The notes under the pieces: generated by a model
The model's database searches: none
The model's input: only the letters and a program-made list of their open reading frames with translations
What the model was told of the DNA's origin: nothing
From: Gammaproteobacteria bacterium
Lineage (GTDB): Bacteria; Pseudomonadota; Gammaproteobacteria; Methylococcales; DRLZ01
NCBI GenBank assembly: GCA_022600935.1
Contig: JAHZJL010000106.1
Coordinates: 1 to 33,648, forward strand
Direction of reading: 5' to 3'
Length of the DNA: 33,648 nucleotides
Translations under genes and position numbers: made by a program
In this document: in pieces, positions 7,907-17,480 of the stretch
How the letters are laid out: the number at the start of each line of letters is the position of its first letter
Position numbering within the stretch: the first letter of the stretch is position 1

Positions 7907-9861
7907 GCTATCTCGGTTGGCCGCGCCTGCATTTTAAGGGGCGCTTTCAGGCCGATACGTCTACTGTCAATAACGACGTTCGGCATTACAAAAGTGATAC
8001 ATTTGAACCACAGTTTCAGGAAATGATGGTTGGACAAGGGCAAGGTAATAGCCGGCGTACCAACGGTTATTGGAACCCGGAAGGTACAGGTGCCTGGCGC
8101 ATGCTGGGTTGTCGAATTACTGGTGTCGCCCGCCAGGCTGGATTACTCACCAAGGAGCAGGACGATGCAGCGATCGGGTTGTTGATAGCGGGTTCAAATA
8201 ACCAGGTTGCCGGTAAACTGGTGGATTTGGATCCCCAACAGCAGGCAGTGTCACAAATATGGGGATTGAAAATTGCGCTCGATGATGTTCAGGGTCATCG
8301 TTTGTTTGATAGCGAATACATGGTGTCCACTTTCATTGATTTGTGGAAACGGCAACAGATTCCTCAAAACTTCGATCAAACGCTTGCCGCTGCATTTCAA
8401 TCAAAGCTTGGGAATGTCACATGGGGTGATTTGTCCGGTTATCCAGTATTAAAAAGTTTGAGACAAGCCAGTGAAGATGGTCTGTTATCGATACGCTTCA
8501 GTGTCTTTGGTTTTGATCGTAGTCCTGAAGCAGGTGATTACACAACAGGTGTCGTGATCGGAAGTATCGGTCCCTCAACGCAGTCAGAACCCAGCCATTT
8601 TGTTTTAGGTCGTCAGCTGGTTGCGAAATTAAAAGGCCAGAATCCGACCGCCCCAGCTAATCAAGTATACAGTTTCCAGTGTCTGGATCATCCTGACCAG
8701 AATACAATCAGCGTTGATCTCGGCAACAGTTTGCCAATTCTTCACGCCAATGGAGATTTGCAAGATGTCGGTGAGCTATACATGGCCGTGGACAAACAAG
8801 GTCAATTAAAACAAGGTCATTGTTTAGACTCTTCACAGATTGAATTGCTTGGTCAAGTGAATTATCAGGATCAAAACTGGTTTCAGAACTGTGCTGGCAT
8901 CGTTGATTTCAATTATTCACGTAATACTTGGCTGGAATCTAATCTGGCAGACCACAGATTGGTGTTGCTGAAAAAAGACGATTGTGCGGATTATAAAGTT
9001 TTGATTGCTGAAACTGACAATGGTTTGTATGTCAGGGCAGACAATTATGTTTACCGGCTTAATCCTGGAGAGTCAGCGACTGTTGACTTTTATGCAACAC
9101 GTTTTGGTCAACCAGTGGAGTTGAATTTAGCGATCAATGCCAATAATGCTATGTTGGGGGGTGCAGGTACCGGTGCCACATTGAATACTGAAAAATGGCC
9201 GGTACCTGAAGTGGGTGAACCGGCCTCGGCGATTCATTACCCCGATAGTCTGGAAATCGATACCAGTGGCCACGCACAATTGAGATTAACGGCTGATTCA
9301 GCGGGGCCGGGTAGACCCAGAGGTTATCTGGATGGTCAGGTTTACGGTGTGGGGTATAGTATACAGAATGCTCCAGCTGATTATATCTACGATCCCTGGA
9401 ACTTTATCAGTATTTTAGTTTGGGATGCATGGCAGATACCCGAGCAGCCGACGTGGTATAGGGATATCCAGCCCATCCTGGAGCAATACGGAAATCTATA
9501 TCCGATAATGAGTAGACACCTGGTTGAACTGGGAAACTATGACAGTGTGGTTAAACATCTGAATACTTTGAAACTGAGTTTTTCCTTGCCAGTGTCTGAC
9601 CCGAATTCGATGCCAGTGAGTCGTGATCTATCCACGAATAAACGGGCCACTATACTGAATTGGCTGGACAACGTGGATGACAGCGGACTTCCACTAAAAG
9701 GTCACCCTGATGATCGCCCTGTCTGTCCCGCACCTGTCTTTACCACCGAGATTAAAGAGATTGAAGCCGATATTGTCATGGATCGTGGTGGTAAACAGGA
9801 TTATCTCATGCAGATTCTGGCCAGAATTAATGCCAGAGATCAAGAGGATGAATCATGTTAA
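7903..9861 (+). CDS. VioB N-terminal-like protein
   Basis: A 652-residue protein without signal peptide. Its start, MSYLGWPRLHFKGRFQAD followed by NND, matches the opening of VioB as I remember it (MSILDFPRIHFRGWARVNA...ANRD). Near the end YPIMSRHL (about 532-540) and MPVSRDLS (Met570) correspond to VioB YPFMSDKV and MPSTRELS, which lie just before the ferritin-like domain of VioB. So this gene covers the VioB N-terminal region only, and the next gene covers the rest. In violacein synthesis VioB, a haem-containing enzyme, couples two indole-3-pyruvate imines made by VioA; RebD and StaD do the same for rebeccamycin and staurosporine. Whether this protein binds haem cannot be seen. GGAGGT precedes the start, and its end overlaps the next gene by 7 bp. 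Substrate unknown. Confidence 0.75.
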   Translation: MSYLGWPRLHFKGRFQADTSTVNNDVRHYKSDTFEPQFQEMMVGQGQGNSRRTNGYWNPEGTGAWRMLGCRITGVARQAGLLTKEQDDAAIGLLIAGSNNQVAGKLVDLDPQQQAVSQIWGLKIALDDVQGHRLFDSEYMVSTFIDLWKRQQIPQNFDQTLAAAFQSKLGNVTWGDLSGYPVLKSLRQASEDGLLSIRFSVFGFDRSPEAGDYTTGVVIGSIGPSTQSEPSHFVLGRQLVAKLKGQNPTAPANQVYSFQCLDHPDQNTISVDLGNSLPILHANGDLQDVGELYMAVDKQGQLKQGHCLDSSQIELLGQVNYQDQNWFQNCAGIVDFNYSRNTWLESNLADHRLVLLKKDDCADYKVLIAETDNGLYVRADNYVYRLNPGESATVDFYATRFGQPVELNLAINANNAMLGGAGTGATLNTEKWPVPEVGEPASAIHYPDSLEIDTSGHAQLRLTADSAGPGRPRGYLDGQVYGVGYSIQNAPADYIYDPWNFISILVWDAWQIPEQPTWYRDIQPILEQYGNLYPIMSRHLVELGNYDSVVKHLNTLKLSFSLPVSDPNSMPVSRDLSTNKRATILNWLDNVDDSGLPLKGHPDDRPVCPAPVFTTEIKEIEADIVMDRGGKQDYLMQILARINARDQEDESC

Positions 9862-10892
9862 AAATTGATCCTAAAATTGTTGCAGGAATCGAATCCTGTA
9901 CAAGTAAAACTGATCTTTACCCGTATTTGCAAAATGCCATCGAACTGGAGCACAGTACGATTCCTCCCTACCTGACCGCGTATTACTCACTAATACCAGG
10001 GCTTAATGATGAAATTGCCGGATTGATACGTTCTGTTGTTATAGAGGAAATGATACACATGACGATTGCTGCCAATATTTTGGTGTCCTTAGGAGGCAGC
10101 CCCAGTGTCAACAACCCGGATTTTGTGCCTGATTATCCTGGATCGTTACCGATGGGAATCGGTGGTCGTGACTTTACCGTCCATATCTCAGCATTTTCCA
10201 TGGATCTGGTAATAAACACGTTTATGGTCATTGAAGAGCCAGAAGATCCAATTGATATAGGTGTTTTGAGGAGTCAAGAGGTCACGTACCACACCATTGG
10301 CGAATTCTACGGTGCATTGAAAAAAAAGATCAGTCAATTACCAACCAGTGATTTTGGCCATCAGGAAAGACAAGTCCTCAGTGTATTTAGTCCAGAAGTG
10401 ATTTTTCCGATCACAGATTCAACGACAGCCAACAATGCTATCGATATCATTGTCAAACAGGGCGAAGGGACAAGTACAGATCCATTTGAATCAGCGGGAG
10501 AACCGGCTCACTTTTACAGGTTCGGAGAAATCTATTACGGCAGTCAACTTATTGAAGATAAAAACGGGCAGTGTAAGGGCAAAAAATACTGTTATGGGGG
10601 TAATCCTATACCCTTTGTTTCGGAAGGCGTATTCCCTATGAAGCCAGATCCAACATCGGAGCAATTTGCCGAGGGGAGTTATGGCAGGGTCTTATCAGAT
10701 AATTTTACTGAAGGTTATAGCAGCTTACTCAATGCCCTGCATGAATCTTTTAATGGTTCACCGGATCAAATTGATACGGCTATTGGGTTGATGTATCAAC
10801 TGCGATTTATGGCACAGAAACTCATGAGCACCCCTCTTAAAGAAGGAGAAATTAGTACAGCTGGGCCAGTTTACAAGTACCAAAAAACCTGA
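9855..10892 (+). CDS. ferritin-like protein related to the VioB/RebD C-terminal domain
   Basis: A 345-residue protein resembling the ferritin-like domain of VioB-type imine dimer synthases. Two helix motifs carry candidate metal ligands: AIELEHSTIPPYL (Glu30, Glu32, His33) and VIEEMIHMTIAANIL (Glu64, Glu65, His68). VioB has the equivalent VDLELSVMLQYL and HEEMIHYLVVNNLL. The ExxH pair plus an upstream Glu fits a di-iron or similar non-haem centre. There is no signal peptide, so the protein should be cytoplasmic while the first operon member is a lipoprotein. The ATG overlaps the preceding stop by 7 bp and implies coupling. With the 652-residue protein it adds up to 997 residues, close to single-chain VioB (about 1,000). 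No VioA-like flavin oxidase is in the window, so the natural substrate is open. Confidence 0.8.
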   Translation: MLKIDPKIVAGIESCTSKTDLYPYLQNAIELEHSTIPPYLTAYYSLIPGLNDEIAGLIRSVVIEEMIHMTIAANILVSLGGSPSVNNPDFVPDYPGSLPMGIGGRDFTVHISAFSMDLVINTFMVIEEPEDPIDIGVLRSQEVTYHTIGEFYGALKKKISQLPTSDFGHQERQVLSVFSPEVIFPITDSTTANNAIDIIVKQGEGTSTDPFESAGEPAHFYRFGEIYYGSQLIEDKNGQCKGKKYCYGGNPIPFVSEGVFPMKPDPTSEQFAEGSYGRVLSDNFTEGYSSLLNALHESFNGSPDQIDTAIGLMYQLRFMAQKLMSTPLKEGEISTAGPVYKYQKT

Positions 10893-10974
10893 GCACAATT
10901 TCCAACCTGTTTCGTAGCAAAGAATCGATAACTAGTCATACCCAAAAACACGGATACATCAGGTTGATCTGAAT

Positions 10975-12291
10975 TTACGATACCAGTTGTTTGTATAACA
11001 CTCTGGAGTTACGGTTTGCATTGAATTCTGCCTGGCGTTGTGGTGGCAGGTCTTCGATTGTACCGGGTACAAATCCTTGTTCCCTGAACCAGTCGCTGGT
11101 TTGAGTGGTCAGTATGACAATGCGTTTCATGGCGTTATGTTGGGCGTGTTCGACGATATGGTCAATAAGGCGCTGAGCGCGTTTGCCTTTTCTGTAATCC
11201 GGGTGGATGGCCAGACACGCCAGTTCGATGACACCAGTTTCGATATAGGAATGGGCTGCTGCACAACCGACGATGTGACCGTCCCTGTCGAGTACCAGAT
11301 AATCGTTGATACTGGTTTCAAGCATATCGCGTGTTCGAGGTGAAAGGATTCCTTGTTGTTCAAGCGGGTGGATTAACTCGATAATCCCTGGGATATCGTT
11401 TAAATTGGCAACTCTTAATTCCTCAAACATGGCTGAGCTGATCAGGGTGCCAATGCCATCGCGAGAAAATAACTCTTGTAAGATTGCTCCGTCAACTGTG
11501 TGGTTAAGCAAATGGACGCGCTGAACGCCATTGCTACTGGCTTGAATAGCTGCAGACAAGTGTTTTAGTTGTGCTGCATCAAGATGGTCAGGATGGGTTT
11601 TAATAAACTCGTTGGCTTCGTTTGTCGTCATTTGTTTAATCAGTGCTTCGCTATCTGGCCAGTACAAATTCTGTTCAGTCATCAGAATCAGTTTTTCCGC
11701 GTTTAATGAAATGGCAACTTCAGTAGCGACTGATTCCGAGCTCAGGTTATAGACTTCACCAGTCACTGAATAGCCTATCGGAGAAATGAGTACAATAGAA
11801 TTTTGTGCAAGTGCCTGGTTGATCGCATCACTATCGATTCTGCGTACCTGACCGGTGTATTCGAAATCAACCCCGTTATGTACTCCATATGGCTTGGCGA
11901 TGACGACATTTCCGGATACTACCCGGATGCGTGCTCCAGCCATTGGTGAGTTACCCAGACTTGTGGTAAACAGCGCTTCCAGTTCCACCCTGACATGACC
12001 GGCTGCTTCCTTGACGCATTCAAGAGCTGCCTTGTCAGTGATGCGCAAGCCGTTGTGAAATTTAGGTTGAATGTGTTTTTCGGTTAGTCTCTGATTGATC
12101 TGGGGGCGAATGCCGTAAACCAGAACCAGTCGAATACCCAGGCTGTTTAGTAAAGCAAAATCATGTATATGGTGGTGAAAATCTTTTCTGAGAACAGCAT
12201 CGCCACTGATCGCTATCACGACTGTTGTGCCACGATGCGCATGGATATATGGAGAAGAATGGCGAAACCACTGAACAAACTGATCTTGCAT
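10975..12291 (-). CDS. argA: N-acetylglutamate synthase (amino-acid N-acetyltransferase)
   Basis: Catalyses the first step of arginine synthesis, acetyl-CoA plus L-glutamate to N-acetylglutamate, in the cytoplasm. The 438-residue chain has the classical ArgA order: an amino-acid-kinase-like domain (about 1-280, starting WFRHSSPYIHAHRGTTVV and including LGIRLVLVYGIRPQI) that binds the arginine feedback inhibitor, then a GNAT acetyltransferase domain with LACLAIHPDYRKGKRAQRL as the acetyl-CoA loop and EQGFVPG near the end. The length equals E. coli ArgA (443). The ATG at 12291 aligns with the family start; an in-frame TTG six codons upstream is less likely. It is convergent with the VioB-like operon and separate from other arg genes. 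Confidence 0.95.
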   Translation of the reverse strand: MQDQFVQWFRHSSPYIHAHRGTTVVIAISGDAVLRKDFHHHIHDFALLNSLGIRLVLVYGIRPQINQRLTEKHIQPKFHNGLRITDKAALECVKEAAGHVRVELEALFTTSLGNSPMAGARIRVVSGNVVIAKPYGVHNGVDFEYTGQVRRIDSDAINQALAQNSIVLISPIGYSVTGEVYNLSSESVATEVAISLNAEKLILMTEQNLYWPDSEALIKQMTTNEANEFIKTHPDHLDAAQLKHLSAAIQASSNGVQRVHLLNHTVDGAILQELFSRDGIGTLISSAMFEELRVANLNDIPGIIELIHPLEQQGILSPRTRDMLETSINDYLVLDRDGHIVGCAAAHSYIETGVIELACLAIHPDYRKGKRAQRLIDHIVEHAQHNAMKRIVILTTQTSDWFREQGFVPGTIEDLPPQRQAEFNANRNSRVLYKQLVS

Positions 12292-12433
12292 GATCCTGAG
12301 TGACTGCAATTAAAGATTAAAAGCTAACAATGGTCTGGATTTTAACATCCAGTTTGTGGTTTGCGTGTAAATCTCTGCTGATGACAAGTGAATTGGAGTG
12401 ATGAGGTTTAGCAGTCGTGGTGACTGTTCATGC

Positions 12434-13414
12434 TTAATGATAGGGGATGAGAGTGTTTTTCATCAATCGCATGGTGAATTTCAACGGTGTTTTATCCCAG
12501 GGTGTGAAGCGTGGAAGCTGATAAAAATCAGAGTTGCTGGTTGCTGCGCCGTAACTGGTGGATACTGCACCTTCAAAGCCCAGACGTTTGACTATTTCAG
12601 CATGGTCTATGTTGTAATCCTGTCCTGGTTTGCCGTTGGGGTAAGCAAAATAGCGGATTGCTGCACCATCTAACCTGGACGATAATTGTTGTCTGCCTTG
12701 ATAAATTTCATGTTCAGCTTCTGCTTGACTTAAACTGGACAATATCGGGTGATTGACTGTGTGACCGCCAATTTCCATTCCGGAAGCATGTAATGCTTGT
12801 AATTGCTCAGTCGTCATCATCAGATTATCGGGTAAACGCTGGAGGGTTTGTTCTTTAATAAAACTGGTGACTTCATCGCGTTGTGTTGATGACAGGTATT
12901 TGATATCCGCTAGTAAGTGTTCAGCAAGTTGGCGGCGTTGAGCAACATCTCCCATTTCATAACGCTTCAAGCCAACTGGTGTCAGATCGAGATGATTTTC
13001 ATAATGATGACGAATTCCTTCAAGGACAATATCGTTCCACATCATGCCGCCATCGAGAAAACCGCTGGCAACAAAAAAAGTTGCCGGGATATTCCATTGT
13101 TCCAGAACTGGAAGCGCGTTCAGATAATTATCGGCATAGCCATCATCAAACGTGACACACGCTGATTCTGGTTGCAGTTGATTTGTTTGCAATTGCTCCA
13201 GCGCTTCTGAAAGAGGAATGACATTGTAATAACGATGCAGCAATTCCATTTGCCAACTGAAGGCGTTGATATCAGGAATTTCGGTATGGAAAGCATCCGC
13301 TTTATCCAGAACACGGTGATAGATCAGGATAGACAGCCTGGATGTTCCACTTGCACGGGTCAACAGTTGTTTACTGAGGCCCAATGTCTTGAAAAACAGA
13401 GAATTAACGGGCAT
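12434..13414 (-). CDS. polysaccharide deacetylase (NodB-like, carbohydrate esterase family 4)
   Basis: About 326 residues. NodB motifs are in order: LIYHRVL, then CVTFDDGYADNY (Asp90-Asp91, catalytic base and metal ligand), then GGHTVNHPILS (His-x3-His metal ligands) and FAYPNGKPG. It should deacetylate N-acetylated sugars of an exopolysaccharide. An open frame runs further upstream to 13555, but the ATG at 13414 is chosen because it overlaps the stop of the O-ligase gene by only 11 bp and the extra 47 residues look like readthrough of the other frame. No clear signal peptide, so the protein may act on cytoplasmic-side intermediates or be exported atypically. Coupled to the adjacent ligase gene, it is likely part of a small surface-polysaccharide unit. 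Confidence 0.85.
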   Translation of the reverse strand: MPVNSLFFKTLGLSKQLLTRASGTSRLSILIYHRVLDKADAFHTEIPDINAFSWQMELLHRYYNVIPLSEALEQLQTNQLQPESACVTFDDGYADNYLNALPVLEQWNIPATFFVASGFLDGGMMWNDIVLEGIRHHYENHLDLTPVGLKRYEMGDVAQRRQLAEHLLADIKYLSSTQRDEVTSFIKEQTLQRLPDNLMMTTEQLQALHASGMEIGGHTVNHPILSSLSQAEAEHEIYQGRQQLSSRLDGAAIRYFAYPNGKPGQDYNIDHAEIVKRLGFEGAVSTSYGAATSNSDFYQLPRFTPWDKTPLKFTMRLMKNTLIPYH

Positions 13415-14768
13415 GACGCGATGGGTCACGTTTGACAAATGAAGTACTGGCAGGTTTGACCGACATTGGTTTTTTAATAAAAGATTTTGGCTCTTCTGCA
13501 CTGAAGTTCTCGTTGTCAGCGTTCTGCTCCTGTTCTGGAACACCTTGTTTGACAAGGTATTGCAACAGAATCAGTACGGCAACCAGCTGGTAGCCGATAT
13601 CTGCATAAGCCAGTCCCAGAAATGCTCCACCGGTTGCATAGGCAATCAGAGCTACTTGTATCATGCGGGCAAGCAGGTTGGCCCAGGCAAAATAGTCTAT
13701 TTTTTGAGTCCGCCTGATGATATTGCTGGCAGTGATAAACGCAATAACTCCATACAGCATGAACAAACCCAGGCCGATATATCCATGCTCACCTAAAACT
13801 TCAAAATAGATACTGTGTGCATCATGAAAGTCTTTCGGATTAGGCGCATAAATCAGAAAACTGTCTGGTGTCCAAAAATCAAAACCGCCACCAAAAAAAC
13901 GGTCTTTGGCGACATTTAATCCAGCTTTCCAGGCATTGATCCGACCCATTGCTGATGCATCCTGCTGATAATGTATAGTGGTCATCATTTTTTCGTGCCA
14001 GGCTGGCGGCATGAAATAATACAACGTTGTCAACAAGATGATACCTGCTGTTCCTGTCAGGATTTTAGTATTGCTCTTCATCCAGAAAAAACCAGAAACC
14101 GCTAGAGCTGCAACCAAAGCTCCTCTGGAATGAGTGCCGATTGCCGCGATAGCCATGAGCAGCATTCCCAAAACCAGCCCGTGTTGTATCCAGCGGTTTT
14201 CTGTGGTTTGATGCAAATAATACATTAACGGAAGTGTCATCAGGATAATCAGTCCAATTTCCGTATTCCCTGTAAAAAAACCATCCGAAGGTCCAAGTAC
14301 CATGAACTGACCTTTCGTGGCAATGGTAAAAATTCCACCTTTAATGCCATAAAATCCGATGGAGCCGACGATAACCCAGATCAATTGTTGAATACGCTCG
14401 CGGGATTGCAATAACATCATTGTGATAAAGATCATCATCTGGATTTTGATGACTCGTTTGTAACTGTCCCAGGCAACATCCGGGTACATGGCCTGGGTAC
14501 AGGTAATTCCCATCCAGATAATGAAAATAATCAGGATGATTGTCGCCGGATGCTTGGGAAACAATCTGGTATCCTTGGATACCACCATGCTGATCACTGT
14601 GACAATGCCGATCAATGCTGCAAACGGGAAATTGTAGGCAAAGCCGAAGGTCAACCGATGAGGGTTCATATACCCGATCCATGACCATACCAGTACGCCG
14701 ATATGCGGGCGTTTCAGGATGAAGGGAATCGACCCGAAGATAAGCAAAGTGACCAGTATGTCACGCAC
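13404..14768 (-). CDS. putative O-glycosylation ligase, exosortase A-associated
   Basis: A 454-residue polytopic membrane protein of the O-antigen ligase (Wzy/WaaL-like) superfamily. The opening MRDILVTLLIFGSIPFILKR followed by PHIGVLVWSWIGYMNPHRLTFGFAY is the recognisable signature of the family found in PEP-CTERM/exosortase-A loci. About ten hydrophobic segments are visible, with a large periplasmic loop near residues 255-310 that contains AGLNVAKDRFFGGGFD and the HDAHSIYFEVLGEHGYIGL motif typical of ligases. The start is GTG at 14768 with GAGG 8 nt upstream. The C-terminal 45 residues are charged and cytoplasmic. It is followed, with overlap, by the deacetylase gene. No exosortase or PEP-CTERM protein is in the window. 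Confidence 0.85.
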   Translation of the reverse strand: MRDILVTLLIFGSIPFILKRPHIGVLVWSWIGYMNPHRLTFGFAYNFPFAALIGIVTVISMVVSKDTRLFPKHPATIILIIFIIWMGITCTQAMYPDVAWDSYKRVIKIQMMIFITMMLLQSRERIQQLIWVIVGSIGFYGIKGGIFTIATKGQFMVLGPSDGFFTGNTEIGLIILMTLPLMYYLHQTTENRWIQHGLVLGMLLMAIAAIGTHSRGALVAALAVSGFFWMKSNTKILTGTAGIILLTTLYYFMPPAWHEKMMTTIHYQQDASAMGRINAWKAGLNVAKDRFFGGGFDFWTPDSFLIYAPNPKDFHDAHSIYFEVLGEHGYIGLGLFMLYGVIAFITASNIIRRTQKIDYFAWANLLARMIQVALIAYATGGAFLGLAYADIGYQLVAVLILLQYLVKQGVPEQEQNADNENFSAEEPKSFIKKPMSVKPASTSFVKRDPSRHAR

Positions 14769-14952
14769 TGATCAGGCCTCGGTGGTAGCCGTAAAGTGAA
14801 ATATAGTCGAGCACTTGAAACAACTCTGTTGAATGGACCATATCATGGTGTTGAAGTTGGGTAGTCACCATCTATGACGTACATCCATAACCGTTTTGTC
14901 AACACAGAAACGACAACCAATTGATTACTATTCACTTGCGGTATTCAATCAC

Positions 14953-15888
14953 TTATTCAACCTGTTGAATACCATCCACAAACCACATGGTTTTACTCTG
15001 ACTGGCAGGTTTTACAAAATGCCAGACTTCCTGGATATTTGAGGTCGTACTTTCAGGCAGTTCATGAATATTGGCATCAAACAGAACCTGGACCTCATAT
15101 TGAGTGCCGACTTGTCTGGCCGATAATAATTCGGCACTCAAGGACATGATTTCAGTATGATTGGTGGTCTCGTTGTTTTCCAGTTGTTGCTTGATTTCAC
15201 TGAATACCTTGTCAGTCGTCATGCGTCTGATTTCAGGTTGGTTGCCGTTATCCCAGGCATGTTGCAACAAGTAAAAAGCTCGTCGGGCACCCTCCAGAAA
15301 AGTGGCTTGATCAAATTGATCAATTTCAATAACTGCTTCTGCACCATCGTCTTGCTGATTTTGAAAGCGTCCGGATTCAGCGTTTTTGAACATCACATCT
15401 GTATTAAATGCTCGTTGTTGAGAGGGGTCAGATTTGTAATCAGGGTAGGCTGGTTCTGTATCCTGATGGTTTGAGCGCGAACAGGGCTGGCTTGTTGCAG
15501 GTCGATGCGCGCGCGACATGAGTTTAAACAACAGCCACAGCATTGCACCGATAACGACAACGTCAAGAAAATTGAAGTTTTCAAACGCACCGCCAAACAA
15601 TAATGAGCCCAGCAAACCACCCATCGCCAAAGCACCGAGCATACCCCACATGCCTCCACGTCGATTCAGGTTGTTACGAATAGACTGATTTTTTTGTGTG
15701 GCTTGTTGCTGTGCTGGTGTCATTTGTCGTTTGACCGGTGCACGTTTGAATGATCGATTAAACGAGGGACGGCTGCCAAACGATGCTCCGCCGCCGAAGC
15801 GTTTAGCTTGTGCTTCACTGGCAATAAAGTGTGTTGCCAATAAGATAGCAAACACACTAAAAGCAATGTTGAGAAAAGGTCTGTTCAT
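14953..15888 (-). CDS. Tim44-like domain membrane protein
   Basis: A 311-residue protein with an N-terminal signal peptide ending around AQA (residue 28), a basic/glycine/serine-rich stretch (KRFGGGASFGSRPSFNRSF), a glycine-rich hydrophobic region (about 80-125) with probably two membrane spans, and a C-terminal Tim44-like domain (about 180-311) of the form FDQATFLEGARRAFYLLQHAWDNG. This layout is standard for bacterial Tim44-domain proteins, whose exact function is not settled. A strong GGAGA ribosome-binding site precedes the ATG. It stands alone between glgA and the ligase pair, with its own spacers on both sides. Confidence 0.85.
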   Translation of the reverse strand: MNRPFLNIAFSVFAILLATHFIASEAQAKRFGGGASFGSRPSFNRSFKRAPVKRQMTPAQQQATQKNQSIRNNLNRRGGMWGMLGALAMGGLLGSLLFGGAFENFNFLDVVVIGAMLWLLFKLMSRAHRPATSQPCSRSNHQDTEPAYPDYKSDPSQQRAFNTDVMFKNAESGRFQNQQDDGAEAVIEIDQFDQATFLEGARRAFYLLQHAWDNGNQPEIRRMTTDKVFSEIKQQLENNETTNHTEIMSLSAELLSARQVGTQYEVQVLFDANIHELPESTTSNIQEVWHFVKPASQSKTMWFVDGIQQVE

Positions 15889-15929
15889 GGTGTTTTCTCC
15901 AGGTAATCAGTAGTTAAAACTGGACGTCG

Positions 15930-17399
15930 TCAATGTACAATTGACTGATAGACTTGCAGATAGTCTTGTGCAGGCTGGTTCCATGAGTAATCACAGAGCA
16001 TGGCATGGCGACTGATCTCCAGGTACCGTTGCGGCTGGGTTTGATAACAGTGTATTGCCCTGTTTAATGCTGAATCCAGACCGGTTTTATCAAAATCCTT
16101 GAACACGAAGCCGTTGCGTTGTGATTCAGGATACTTCGAGTAATCCACATCAAATACCGTATCGGCAAGTCCGCCGGTTTCACGGACGACAGGGACGCTG
16201 CCGTAACGCATGGCCAGTAGCTGTGTTAAGCCACACGGCTCAAACCTGCTGGGGACTAGCATAAAATCGGAACCCGCATAAATCTGGCGTGACAACGATT
16301 CGTTAAAACCGATTTCAAGATGGATATCCTGAGAATCATCATAATGATTGGATAATGACTTGAAATGCTTCTGGATCATGGGGTCCAGACTTGAGCCTAA
16401 TAACACAAATTGTGCACCCAGTTGGACAGATTGCTGAATCGCATGTTCCACCAGATCCAGTCCTTTTTGCGGGTCCAGGCGGCCGATAAACGCGACCAGA
16501 GGCTTGTTCTCTTCATTGAGTGAGAACAGTTTCTGCAGCGCCAGTTTATTGTTTGCCTTGTCGGTTATTGAGTCAGCATCATAGTTTATGTCAATGGCCG
16601 GGTCTGTGAATGGATTGAAAAAATCATAATCCAGTCCGTTTAAAATGCCTGTGAATTTTGCCCGATGGGTTTGCAGGACTGGTTCCAGCCCGAATCCTTG
16701 TTCTTCATCCATGACTTCGATCGCATGGCTAGGGGACACAGTGGTAACGAAGTTGGAAAACACGATACCGCCTTTGGTTAAATTCAGGACATGCGGATTT
16801 TGTGAGTCGAGCAAACTGTCAGTTCTGCAGAAATAGTCCTGGCGGTGCAAGCCTGTGGTTTCCAGCAAATCTCGTCCGGTCAGGCCTTGATGCTTGAAAT
16901 TGTGGATCGTAAAACAGACTCTGGACCTGGTCATCCCCAGTTGCTGATAAATTTCAAACAAAAAAACCGGAGCCAGTGCAGATGGCCAGTCGTGACAGTG
17001 AATGATGTCCGGTTGACGATCGGATTGCCACAGATATTCGATAGCGGCGCGCGACATAAATGCAAAGCGCTGAATGTCATCGACCTGACCATAGACCGCA
17101 TTACGGTGAAAGAATCCTTCATCTGATTTTGGGTCGATGAACAGGCATGACAAGCCATGAACCTTGCCTTTCCAGATCGCACAATCCACCATGCCGTGGT
17201 CCCAGGGAACCTTGAAGTCATCCACAATCATTTCCAGATCGTCAATCTGGTCATAGAGCAAACAATCGTATTTGGGGAGGATGATTTCAACTGATTCACC
17301 CATTTTCTGATGTTGTGCTGAGAGCCCTGCAACCACATCGCCCAGTCCCCCGACCTTGGCAACAGGTGTCAACTCTGCTGTGATATGTACAATATCCAC
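15930..17399 (-). CDS. glgA: glycogen synthase (ADP-glucose starch synthase)
   Basis: A GT5 glycosyltransferase that adds glucose from ADP-glucose to alpha-1,4-glucan. The N-terminal KVGGLGDVV (Lys15 to Asp21) is the ADP-glucose binding motif, preceded by the family start DIVHITAELTPVA. The chain also shows HCHDWPSAL, TIHNFKHQGL, the NGLDYDFFNP block, FIGRLDPQKGLDL at the start of the second Rossmann domain, and the catalytic C-terminal PSRFEPCGLTQLLAMRYG. The 489 residues are normal for bacterial GlgA. The start codon is GTG, with AGGA about 9 nt upstream. No other glycogen gene (glgB, glgC, glgP) is in the window, so it is an isolated locus here. Confidence 0.93.
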   Translation of the reverse strand: MDIVHITAELTPVAKVGGLGDVVAGLSAQHQKMGESVEIILPKYDCLLYDQIDDLEMIVDDFKVPWDHGMVDCAIWKGKVHGLSCLFIDPKSDEGFFHRNAVYGQVDDIQRFAFMSRAAIEYLWQSDRQPDIIHCHDWPSALAPVFLFEIYQQLGMTRSRVCFTIHNFKHQGLTGRDLLETTGLHRQDYFCRTDSLLDSQNPHVLNLTKGGIVFSNFVTTVSPSHAIEVMDEEQGFGLEPVLQTHRAKFTGILNGLDYDFFNPFTDPAIDINYDADSITDKANNKLALQKLFSLNEENKPLVAFIGRLDPQKGLDLVEHAIQQSVQLGAQFVLLGSSLDPMIQKHFKSLSNHYDDSQDIHLEIGFNESLSRQIYAGSDFMLVPSRFEPCGLTQLLAMRYGSVPVVRETGGLADTVFDVDYSKYPESQRNGFVFKDFDKTGLDSALNRAIHCYQTQPQRYLEISRHAMLCDYSWNQPAQDYLQVYQSIVH

Positions 17400-17480
17400 G
17401 ATTGTTGTTCCTTTTGTTAAAGCGTTAAAAACACGTTGTACAGAGATAGTCTTGAGTGATCAGACACTGATACTGTAGAG

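Noticed and set aside
6917-10892. A violacein biosynthesis cluster
   Set aside because: Only VioB-like parts are present; VioA, VioC, VioD and VioE are missing from the window.
13415-13555. 47-residue N-terminal extension of the deacetylase
   Set aside because: It lies entirely inside the ligase coding region, has no conserved look, and the ATG at 13414 gives a normal overlap.
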